From: an uncultured Flammeovirgaceae bacterium
GTDB lineage: Bacteria > Bacteroidota > Bacteroidia > Cytophagales > Cyclobacteriaceae
Assembly: GCA_937884755.1 (NCBI GenBank)
Contig: CAKZYJ010000512.1
Coordinates: 62,001-126,000 of the forward strand
Direction: 5' to 3'
Length of the DNA: 64,000 bases
The notes beneath the pieces are model-generated. The model was not told the DNA's origin. It was given only the letters and a program-made list of their open reading frames with translations, and did not search any database. The stretch's first letter is position 1, and the number at the start of each line of letters is the position of its first letter. The position numbers and the translations under genes are program-made. Positions 46,428-57,600 of the stretch are shown in pieces.

Positions 46428-47720
46428 ATGAGCATCAATGTGCTATTAGGTCTCCAGTGGGGCGATGAAGGAAAAGGCAAAGTAGTTGATTATCTGGCAC
46501 CAAATTATAATGTGATCGCCCGGTTTCAGGGAGGACCCAATGCGGGGCACACCTTAGAATTTGACGATACCAAACACGTGTTACATCAGATACCTTCCGG
46601 AGTTTTCCGATCTGGTACTAAGAATATTATAGGCAATGGCGTGGTACTTGATCCAATAATCCTACAGCGTGAGATTGAAGCTTTACAACAAAAAGGCGTT
46701 GACCCTACTGAAAACTTATTTATCTCTAAGAAGGCCCAGCTGATTTTGCCAACTCATCGACTCTTAGATGCGGCCTATGAACAATCTAAAGGTGATAAGA
46801 AAATTGGCTCAACGCTAAAGGGAATCGGACCAACTTATCAGGATAAAATTGGGAGACTGGGCCTGAGAGTGGGTGATGTACTTCGTGAGGATTTTGCGAG
46901 CTTATATAAACATCGAGCAGAAGCGCATAAGAAAAAACTAGATTCATATCAATATCCATGCGAACTGGAATCTTTGGAACAAGAATTTTGGGAGGCTATT
47001 GATTTTTTGAGACAACTAAATCTGATTGATAGTGAAATATATCTCCACGATCAGCTAGCTAACAATATCCCTATTTTGGCTGAAGGTGCTCAAGGGTCTT
47101 TGTTGGATATCGATTTCGGAAGCTACCCTTTTGTTACTAGTTCAACCACTACAGCTGCAGGTGCTTGTACTGGGTTGGGTATCGCACCTCGTCACATCGG
47201 GGAGGTTTTTGGAATTTTTAAAGCCTACTGCACTCGAGTGGGTGCCGGGCCATTTCCTACCGAATTACATGATGCACTCGGTGAAGAATTACGGAAGAAA
47301 GGAAGTGAATTTGGTGCTACTACTGGTAGGCCCCGACGCTGTTGTTGGCTTGATCTTCCGGCTTTGAACTATGCGGTAAAATTGAACGGAGTCAACCAAC
47401 TCTTCATGATGAAAGCGGATGTCCTTAATGAGATGGATGAAATCTCGGTATGCACTCATTATCAATTATCCGATGGCTCTAAAATCGATTATATCCCTCA
47501 TGATTTAAGGGATAATGTGGTTACTCCAATTTATAAAACCCTACCAGGTTGGGATTTTGATGTAAATTCAGTATCTCACTTTTCAGATCTTCCTGAATCA
47601 TTTCTGAACTATGTGCAATTTATTGAGGAGTTCGTGAAAGTACCTATCAATTTGGTATCCCTCGGGCCTAAACGATTGCAAACTCTGATTAAAGCAGAAA
47701 CTATACTGGCCAATAACTAG
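46428..47720 (+). CDS. purA: Adenylosuccinate synthase
   Basis: This 430-residue GTPase makes adenylosuccinate from IMP and aspartate (AMP synthesis). The P-loop GLQWGDEGKGK contains catalytic Asp13, and GPNAGHT contains His41, both numbered as in E. coli. The IMP-binding ACTGLGIAPRHIG and the late GATTGRPRRCCWLD are also present. Its stop overlaps the stop of the convergent porP-like gene by 4 bases. Confidence 0.97.
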   Translation: MSINVLLGLQWGDEGKGKVVDYLAPNYNVIARFQGGPNAGHTLEFDDTKHVLHQIPSGVFRSGTKNIIGNGVVLDPIILQREIEALQQKGVDPTENLFISKKAQLILPTHRLLDAAYEQSKGDKKIGSTLKGIGPTYQDKIGRLGLRVGDVLREDFASLYKHRAEAHKKKLDSYQYPCELESLEQEFWEAIDFLRQLNLIDSEIYLHDQLANNIPILAEGAQGSLLDIDFGSYPFVTSSTTTAAGACTGLGIAPRHIGEVFGIFKAYCTRVGAGPFPTELHDALGEELRKKGSEFGATTGRPRRCCWLDLPALNYAVKLNGVNQLFMMKADVLNEMDEISVCTHYQLSDGSKIDYIPHDLRDNVVTPIYKTLPGWDFDVNSVSHFSDLPESFLNYVQFIEEFVKVPINLVSLGPKRLQTLIKAETILANN

Positions 47721-48643
47721 AAGTAACTGTGGCAGTAGCTATTGCCAATTCTCAGCCGGTAGCTTAACATAAACTCATGTGTTCCGTCAGTATAAGAGCG
47801 GATGCGGGAGATCGTATGGTCATAGGTATATCCGAAGCTCAAACTACGATTTAGTAATACTTCAAAAAGTAGAATCATAGAATCACCACTTCGGTAAGAA
47901 GCACCCACATTTACCACATCTTGCAAGAATACGTTCATATTAAGGTCCATCCCGAGCGGTTGACCTTCTTGATAACGTATAAGAGTAGAAGGTTTTAGTT
48001 TCAAAAACTCGTTAGGTGAGAATACATGTCCGCCAGTAATAAAATAGTATCTGCGTTCGGTGGCTTCACTGATAATATCCGCTTGATTATACACTCTATT
48101 ATTTAACAGAAAGGGGATCGAGATTCCTGCATACGTTGTACTGTTGCTATAAAACGCTCCCGTTCCAAAGTTAGGGCTGAATCTGGTCTGCGTACCTGAC
48201 AGCGTGGGGTCGTTGAGGCTAAATCTTCGCAATTTTTCAAAATTTGATTGGGTATAATTAAAGCCAGCCTGAAGACCCAGAGAAAGAGTACCAACCAAAA
48301 GTTTTAACTTGTAGGCATAGCTGCCATAAATACTATAATCATCGTGAATTCCGATCTGATCTCGAGAAATTATCATTCCTAAACCAACCGGGCGGTTTTC
48401 TAAAGCGGTATGTGTAACTAGACTTTGTGTCTTAGGCGCACCTTCTACATTCACCCACTGATCACGATGAACCATGCTCAATACCCACTGTTTTTGATTG
48501 CCAGCATAGGCCGGATTTAATACCAACCCATTGAACATATACTGGGAAAAAACGGGGCGTTGCTGAGCATGGGAATTGGAGGTAAAGCCCAATATCCCAA
48601 GAAAGAGAATAATTACTGTGGTTATTAACTTTATATTGATCAT
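47717..48643 (-). CDS. PorP/SprF family type IX secretion membrane protein
   Basis: This 308-residue outer-membrane beta-barrel has a signal peptide (ending NSHAQQ). The family N-terminus is PVFSQYMFNGLVLNPAYAGN, followed by LSMVHRDQWVNVEGAPKTQS. Later segments (GVSIPFLL-like AGISIPFLLNN, FVGASYR-like VGASYRSGD, FGYTYDHTIS) match PorP/SprF. SprF is needed for surface delivery of the adhesin SprB, and PorP-like proteins usually sit next to T9SS cargo with a type B C-terminal domain. Here the giant cargo gene is immediately upstream (53 bases), so this protein is its likely dedicated partner. Translation may be influenced by the hairpin just before the ATG. Confidence 0.93.
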   Translation of the reverse strand: MINIKLITTVIILFLGILGFTSNSHAQQRPVFSQYMFNGLVLNPAYAGNQKQWVLSMVHRDQWVNVEGAPKTQSLVTHTALENRPVGLGMIISRDQIGIHDDYSIYGSYAYKLKLLVGTLSLGLQAGFNYTQSNFEKLRRFSLNDPTLSGTQTRFSPNFGTGAFYSNSTTYAGISIPFLLNNRVYNQADIISEATERRYYFITGGHVFSPNEFLKLKPSTLIRYQEGQPLGMDLNMNVFLQDVVNVGASYRSGDSMILLFEVLLNRSLSFGYTYDHTISRIRSYTDGTHEFMLSYRLRIGNSYCHSYF

Positions 48644-48691
48644 GGGTTCTGAGTAACCCAGGTGATAGCATGAATGCTATCACCTGGGGTT
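48644..48691 (-). promoter_or_regulatory. Strong hairpin with alternative fold at porP start
   Basis: Between the giant gene stop and the porP-like ATG, 48655-48671 pairs with 48674-48691 to form a stem of about 17 bp with one bulge. On the mRNA, the 3' arm ends GGGTT. That same GGGTT (48655-48659) can instead pair with AACCC (48644-48648) directly before the ATG. No T-run follows, so it is not a classical terminator. It may stabilise or process the upstream mRNA, or tune porP translation. Confidence 0.6.
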
Positions 48692-48696
48692 ATTTA

Positions 48697-51600
48697 TTAT
48701 CTCATTAACTCTAAATATCCTGATTCCGGATCATCGCCATTATTCTTGTCAATAATGTAGAAGTAAGTACCATCGGGAAGCTTCTCCCCACCTATGTACA
48801 ATCCCCGATTACCGAATCCTTCAAAATAGGTGGTCAGATTATCGTACCGTTCTTTCTCGTAGACTAGAGCGCCTGCCCGATTATAGATACGTACAATGTT
48901 ATTCTCGAAATTCTCTATACAACTGATAATAAACTTGTCATTTTCACCATCACCGTTTGGTGAGATACCATTGTAAGCGTATATCGTACTTTCAATCGTG
49001 GCCGACTTAGTGAAGGTACATCCCTTATCATCAGTAACCGTAACTTCATACAAACCAGGTACCTGATCATTCAGGTAGAACTTATTACTATATCCTTCCG
49101 GAGTAAGCCACTGAATATCAACTATTTTAAAGTTTTCGTTGAATCGCAATTGAGCTGACCCAGTTGGCTCGAAACAGGTAGAAGGTGTGGTAACAATTTC
49201 AAAGTCAGGAATACGAATATCTTCGGGAATAGTAATGCTAGTTGACTCAGAATAACAGCCAGTAAGTAAATTGGTAACTGACACAAAGTATTCACCCACC
49301 GCTAATTCACTTACTTGATTCGTTTTAGTACTTCGGAAGACTTCCTGACCGTCTTCATCGTACCATAAGTATTCAAATACTTCGGTACCATTCATCATTG
49401 TACTATCAAGCACTACCCGGGCTGAACCATCCGGGTTTTCACAACGCGTTACTGGCGATAGTAAAGTTGCAGTAGGGGTAGGAAGCATAAAGTCTTCCAT
49501 TTCAGAAACAACCTCAGCAGTTACCGGCTCACTAATACATCCGGTTACTTTATCTCGAGCTACTACCGAATAAGTGTTCGGCGCCAGATCTCCCGCGGTT
49601 GGTCCTTGGGCAATTGGGTTGCCTTCTACTATATCCCCTTGGTACCAGAAAAACTCATATCTGGATACTTCTCCCTCAACTACTGCTGTTAACTGACCAT
49701 TAGGTCGGGTTTCATCACAATTGGTTACTGAGAAATCATTATTGACAGACAGTGGTACTTCATTCCCTCTGGAATCAGGCACTACTCCAATAGCCTCCAC
49801 GACCTCACAATCAGTTTCTGATAGGTCACTAACCCGTACAGTGTAGCTACCATTTTCTATATCAGTGATGATATTTTGATTGTTGCCTACTGTTAGTACA
49901 TTCCCTGCACTATCAAGCCACTCATAAGAATAATTGCCGCTGCCACCACTAACATTAGCTGCAATCTGGCCATTCGGGCTAAGACAGTTGGTGAATGGCA
50001 TTACAGAAGTGCTTACCATCAGTGGAATAGCCACACCCTCAATAGTGTAAGAACGAGTAGTTTCACAGCCAGTCACAGTGTCTTGTACCCAAACGGTATA
50101 AGTACCCGGTACTAGGTTCTCAATTTCTAAACTGTTACTGAATCCGCTTAGACTATCAGCTGGGTTAGTGATAACCGCTCCTTGGTACCATCGGGTGATA
50201 AAATCGTTATTGTTAAGTACCTCAACTTCAATAGATCCCTCTGCATCGTTAGATGGATCGCAGGCTACGATTGGTTCAGAAATATTGTCTAGAATTACCA
50301 CAACGTTCTCAGTAGAATCAACAATGTTGACCTGCACGGGAAGCGACTCGCAGCCTGTCGCGAGATTTACAGCTTTTACTAAGTAACTACCAGCAGCAAG
50401 GCCATCAGCTGCTAGTCTGTTGGCATCCAAACCATAGTCATTTGCTGCAATACTGGTGGTGAAGTCATCTACAGACCAGATAAATTCATAATCGCTATAC
50501 GATGAGGCTATTCCTTGGAATGTCAAGCTTGCAACTTCGGCAGCACCATTTGAAGGAAAACAATTAGACTGATCAGCCGTTTTGTTCATTGTTAATAATG
50601 GTACTACTACTTGCGTACCTATATTGAATATGGCAGTTTCAGAACATCCGCTTTCCGGATTAAACACAGTTACTTCATAACTACCAGCTTCTAAATTACT
50701 CAATGCGTTAGTGTTTCCACCTACTGCTGAGGCTGGCAGTGCAGACCCATCGGCCATTGTCCACGAGTAGGTATAGCCGGCTCCACTGGGTACAGACCCA
50801 TCCCATTCTTCAGCTCTAACGGTAATTGCCCCCTCATTCAATCCAGTACAAGTGATAAAATTAGTAGTAGCATCAAGGTAGATGAATGGTGCACGGATTG
50901 AGTCGGTCAATATAACTTGAAGGAAATCGCTGGATTGACATCCACCCGTAGTACTGTTAGTGATTTTTACGTAGTAAGTGTCCACCAATAGATCATCCAA
51001 TACACTGCTGGTTTCACCGGCAAGTACGCTAGTAGTATCACCTTGGTACCAAACAAAGTCATAGTTGCTAAATGCAGCGTCCGTTGATTGAATAACTACA
51101 CCATCTTCCAGAACCTCGGTGATTTCAATGCTTCCATCTCCGTGACAGGTAGTTACATTTTGCTTGCTAACACTTGCGGCAGTAAACTCAGGAAGTATGG
51201 GTTCAAACCTAATCGTATCATACGCAATCACAGTTTCACAATCGAGATTATTATTTCGTACTTCTACGCGGTATGCGCCATCAGCAAGGTTACTAATCGT
51301 ACTCTGGTTACCTACTTCCGTAGAGGCTACGGCAATATTATTTTCATCGAACCAATTAAAGCTGTAGCTTCCGGCAGGCGTTGCTAGTGCCCCACTACCA
51401 TCTTGCTCGTAGGCTTCAACGGTAATTGAACCCTGGGCTGCACCAGAACAATCTACATTCGAGGTATTCTGAACTATTGTAATCTGAGTCTCAGAAACCT
51501 GGTATAGGATTTCTTCAGATATTGGCGAAGAAATACAGCCAGTGATATTACTGATAGCATAGACGTAGTATGTTCCACTGTCCAGCCCTGATAACACTGT

Positions 51601-54600
51601 TCCAGTTCCTAGATAAGTAGTTGCTCCGGCATCATCGATATCAGCAGATAGGGTAACCGGGGCACTATGCCAGTAAAAACTGTAATCAGCCAAATTAGTG
51701 ATACCATCAGTGATTGATGCAATAACCTCAAGTTCACCATTTTCAGGATTACAGCTTGTCTGATGACTGTTGACTTGAATATTATCGATGGCTAATGATG
51801 GAGCTACTGACTCATCGTTTATATCAACTGTGATGGTTGTATCACAACTGGTTGTTTCATCTTGGAAAGTGAAGGTGTATTCACCTGCTTGTAGAAGATC
51901 AATCTCAATTACTGTTTGAGGTCCAGCAATATCATTCTCATTGTAGGTTACAGCGCCCGGCAATGGGAAGAACGAACTTCCATTTTGAGTAGCATCAATT
52001 AATGTGAACCCAGAGAATACTGTTCCATCAGTTGCCCTTTTCTCGATGATAGCCTCAACTTTACCGCTATTTCCAACACAGAGTGTATCTTGTTCAACGG
52101 TTGTTGCTACTAGCGGTGATTGCGACTCGGCTACTACCTCAAAGGTACGAGGGTCTGACCGACAGCCTAAGGCTCCACCACTGTTATTGAAATCAAAAGC
52201 ATCTACTACAATCACTGTGTAGAAACCTGGGGCCAGTCCGCTAATGGTTGATTGATTGTTTGCAGCCGTAGGTGCGCCCGTCATGATGTCAAAATTACTA
52301 ATATCATCAATCGGACTAGCACTACCATTTAAGTACTTCACATTTTCTCCTTCAAACCAATAGTAAAAGAAATCACTATCGGCATGACCTGGAAAGAAAT
52401 TGGTGCGAACAGTACCTTCAACTTCTGCTGCTATTTCACCCCCTAAGGTAGGATAGTCGGTTGGATCACACGTACGAGCCGCGGTGGGAGGAGTAGAGAG
52501 AACTGCTGGTGGAACCGGAGTAATACTAGCATCCGGCGCTAGTACATATACAGAATCTTTGAAACAACCTGTGCCGGTATCTGTAATCCGTACCATATAT
52601 TTATCTGAACGGATGTTGGTCAGCGTACTTGAGGTTTCTCCAGCCAGTGGATAAGTATCATCCCCACCTTTATACCATTGGTAAGTAAATGGACCGGTTG
52701 CGCCTGTAATTCCGGTCACAGTTAATGATCCGTCAGGATTCACACAGTCTGCCTGAGTAGTGGGGGCAAAAGTGAAATTCAGGTTATTCTGAATTTGGCT
52801 TTCAACCTCAATAGTATACGCTACTGAGGAACAACTTGAATTGATGTTGTTTGCTACTACTGTATATAATCCTGGCTCAACGTTTTCTAGTCTGGCAGAA
52901 GTTGCTGTAGGATTAACTACCGGAGTAGTTGTATCATCACCAAGGTACCATTGATAGGTATAGTTTGATAGAATGTCAGTCAAGGTGAAGGTTACACCGT
53001 CATCCTCAGACAAATTAATGGAAGCTACTTCGGCTACGCCATTGGGAGGACTACAAAGAGTGGCAGCAGTTGCAACTAAGTTGAGTCGTATTTCTGAACC
53101 TTTAATAATATTATCTCCTAGATAAACTTGCTCTCGGCCGGTACATCCGGTTTCGGTGTTCCTAACTTCCAAGATATAAGTTCCCACTCCGATACTATCT
53201 ACCGAGAAGCCATTTACAACCGCATTCGGATTGTTGGTTGTAATAGGAGTATCTACACCACCAACAAGTTGATACCAGGTGAATTCATATCCGGCAGTAT
53301 TTCCGTTTACATCGCCCCGAAGTCCTCCATTCTGGTTAGTATCGTCGCAAGAAGACTGTTCAATGACACTTACATTGATACCCGCAACAGGGAAATCGCG
53401 TGCGTCGTCAATATAGACTTGAGCCGTATCGATGGCTAAACAACCTGATCCGTCATTTTTCTCGGCTCTTACTGAATACCAACCAATGTCACGACCGTTT
53501 AGAACAGATCGGTTTTGTCCGGCAATTAAAGTTGCTGAGCCGTTGCGCACATCATTTTTTGTTCCTTCATACCAATAATAGGTATAGTTTGCGGTATCGG
53601 GAGTTCCTCCTAAAGCCGAAGCCGTTAAGCCAGCTTCAATGGCCCCACTAAAAATTCCGGGTGTACAGTACCGCTGATCATCTAGTTTTGTGGCAGTAAT
53701 AGTCTCTAGGTAATCAATCGATTGGTCTGCAACAGAAGTATAAACTAGTGTATCACAACCACTGCTCTGGCTCACGATACTAATTACGTAGTTTCCAGCA
53801 TCCAGGCCAGATAATTGACCTGCTGTAGCCGGCTGAGGGCTTACTGCTGAAGCTGTATCAACTCCTACAAACCATTTGAAATCGTAACCAGATGTCACCC
53901 CTCCAACAGTTATACTTAAAGCCCCATTTGGATTCGCTGGATCACAATTTGTTTTGGGCGTTTGAGAAAGAGCAATTGTTCCGAAAGGAGTAATCCGGTT
54001 TTCAATCTGGAATACTGCCGATACATCAGAAATACAGTTTGTCGCTGTGTCTTCAGCGATTACTACGTAGGGACCAGCTTCTAATCCGGCAAATAGACCA
54101 GTGGAATTAGTTTCTATTACCGTACTTCCTTGCTGTAATGTAAATTGATAGCCTACAGTAATACCTCCTACAGAAACCTGTACCTGCCCATTGGGTTCAC
54201 AAGTAGTCTGATGTTGCAGGATAGTTACATCTGCAGGATCAATTACTGGTACAACTACATCTTCGGTAAGCGTAATAGATTCAGTGAACGTACAACCGGA
54301 AAAGTTATCAGTGGCTACGACTGTATACACATTCGTAAGATTAGTACTTAAAGTATCTGGGGTAATAAAATCTGTGGCAACTACTTCTGCTAAAGGACCA
54401 GTAGTGACAGTTCCCCGGTACCAAGTCCAGGCGAATTGGCTAGGGTCAGCCGTAACTGCGGTCAATTGACCGTTGTAGGGAAAAACACAAGATGTTTGCT
54501 CCTGGGCAACCTCAATAGTTATATCATCAATTGCAGTAGTGGTAATAATTTCAATCTGTTCGCCAGAGGTATATAAACCACAATCATTGGATGGGTCGTA

Positions 54601-57600
54601 TGCTCTAACTTCGTAGATTCCCTCATCTAAGTCGCTAAAAGAAGGATCTTTACTAAATGTCGTATCTTGTACCGGACTCATTTGAATGAGCATGTAATCA
54701 TACGAGCTTGCGCTTCCTACCATTTGTACTGTAATGGTTCCGTTGGGATTTATACAGTTGGTATTATCTGTTTTATTGACTGCATCGATCTCAGGAAGAT
54801 CAAGCGTCATATCAATCGTTTCTGTTTCTGAGCAACCAGTAAGTAAATTGGTAACTGTTACTTTGTAAAGAATGGGTTGCAGATTTACTGCAGTATCGCC
54901 CAAAGCTAATACACCAGCTTGTTGTTCATCTTCCCATTCAATAAGATAATCTGTATCACTGGGACTTGCACCATTTATCAGAACCCGTGCTTGTCCATCG
55001 GTAATACCTGGAGCACAACTCGAGACTCCTTGAATCATTTCTATGGTAACTACTTCACTATCTGGCCAATCTTCAAACCGCTCAACTCTAACAGTATCGG
55101 CAATTCCTTCACAGAAATACACACCGTTATCATAATCAATATCGACCACATAGGTTCCAGAATCCAGACCCGTTACGATAGCAGTTGTACCAACAACATC
55201 TCCAGTATTAACGTTAGTCCATACAATATTATAATCCGACTCTTGAATTGTGGTGCTATCGTAATTCAATACCTGGACTTCACCAGTATTTATGTTTGTT
55301 ACATCTCCCGGGCAGTTACGATTGTCACGGAGCTTTCGAGCAATAGCTTGAAATGGAGGGGGATTAATATCAGCCGATACGATCGTCGGGGAATCGTCAC
55401 ACTCTCGGATAGGACCATTGATTTTAGTCAGAGGATAAAAGGCTGAATTAGAAATTTTGTTATTCAGACTATCGTACGGGCCAATATCATTTAGTGAAGC
55501 ATACACGGTATATTCACCTCTTGGGCCAGTTACAGTTAATGTTGTATCAACGAAGTCACCAGGTTGTAATCCGCCAACAATATCTACATACATTACCGAG
55601 AAATGAGGATCTTCTTCAGTATCAGTGTAGGGCAGTCGAGGGTTTTCGCTATAGAAGGAAATTGGAATTGGTCTTTCAACCTCCTCGTCGCCTGTGTTTT
55701 CAAAAAACAGTCGTATCTGAAACTCCTGATCCGTACACGTCGGTGAAGTAACTCGAGTACTATCTCCCCTAAAGTCCAGCTTGGGAGCTGGAAAAACCAG
55801 CGTTCCACAGTAGCTTAATCGAGGGGATTGGTTTAGAAATTTATTTAGCGAAAATGGCGCAGAAATAGTAGGATCATTACATATCTGAGAAAAGCTCAAA
55901 TGATGAGGCTGCGGAATTCTGGGAATGCTAAGATCATCGTTTATATTGACATTGAAGTACGAAAATTGATTCCAGACGCTTCGGGCTGGTACCCAGTAAT
56001 TTCCGTTGGCAGCTTTATAAGTACGGATGAAACCGAACTGGTTGTTATTTCCCCCAGTATTAGGTCCTTGCCCGTAAAAATTCTGATCACGGGCACAAAC
56101 CACAACTAGTTCAGTCTCACCATCACTATCTACGTCAGCAACGATTGGATACTCAGCGTGGGTCATCGAGCTGCAGAAGTTTACATTATCGTAGGTATTT
56201 AGTTGCTGTCCCGTAAACCCATCTACAATCCATAAGTGAACCTCATCACGGTAAATTATTTCTGAGGCTCCATCGCCATCGAAATCAAATACGGCAGTAC
56301 CAGTTACACCCGACGAGGATTCCCAGTAGTCGTCGTTATTAACCCACTTAAGAGACCAATCATTATCCAGGGCAAAAAGGCTTGAGCCTGACATAAAGGT
56401 ACACTCAAGTTCAGGGTCAGCATCAATATTAGCTAGGTTTAGCGAACCAATACCCCGTATCCAGGTACAATCTTCATTGGTATTGCAGTTACAACTATTA
56501 ATCCCAGTATTATTTCTATCAGGAGTAGTTGTAATATCTTTAAAGCTTCCGATAATATTTTGAGCGTTACTGTCATCTCTATTTTTAATGTCACAAGCAG
56601 GAACAGAAGCGGTAAATGCTCGAACTTCTTGTTTAGCAATATTCCATAAGAAGACGGTACCTGGACCACCTTCGTTGATGGTAGCTCCACTACAAACCAC
56701 ATCTAAAAAGCCATCACCATCGTAGTCGGCAACTGCAGTAGTGTTAAAGGTCTGGTTATTAAACCCACCGTAAAAGCTAGGATCTTTCGGATAATAATCA
56801 CCAGTATAGCCGATCTTGGTAGGTTCGTCATTCATATTTTTTACTTCTACCAATTTGCCGCCTGGAATATCAACTGCATATACAATATGTCCCAATACTA
56901 GTTCCAATCCAGAACATTCGGCACACTCACTATCAGGTAAAATATCTATAGCTACTGGAACTCCGCTAAGCTCAGTTTGCCAATTATGAGCAGTATAGCC
57001 AGCAAACGATTGACCGTGACTTCCTTTTACTAAAAGAGCACCAGTTTGAGCGTTTCTGATTTCGTTTACGTAGAAAACCTCTGGTACACCATCCAGATTG
57101 AAGTCAGCTAAACCTGGTGCACGTCCACCCTTATTTTTGTAGACTGAGAACTGTTTGAATTCAGTATCCCATTTTTTATTTAGTTCATGATCCCAGGCCC
57201 AAACTCTTCCATTTTTATCTACATGAAATATTTCACCAAAGCCATCTCCGTCAACATCTCCAACCGCTGGATAGGTATATGACCAGCTAGCCTTATTACT
57301 ATAAGTTTTGGAAACTTCAATTTCACCATCCTGACCGTTTAAGATGTGCATCGTACTTGTGTGATCGTTGAAAGAAACGACTTCAGGCACACCGTCATTA
57401 TCGATATCTGCAACCGCTGGTAGGCCTCGGGCAGATGCCGTTCTAACCTCCGAAGACCAAGCTTCGGTTATATCAAAGACGTTACCCAAAGGTTCAACCT
57501 CACAATCAGGTTGGTTTACAATATAGTCATTAGGATTATCAGGGCTATTTACGCAGTCTCCGTCGTAGTAATCATAGAAGCCATCACCATCATCATCAAC

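Noticed and set aside
54919-55446. 175-residue plus-strand frame inside the giant T9SS gene
   Set aside because: Antisense shadow; Ile/Asn/Ser-rich translation with no domain. Several similar shadows lie along 50-57.9 kb.
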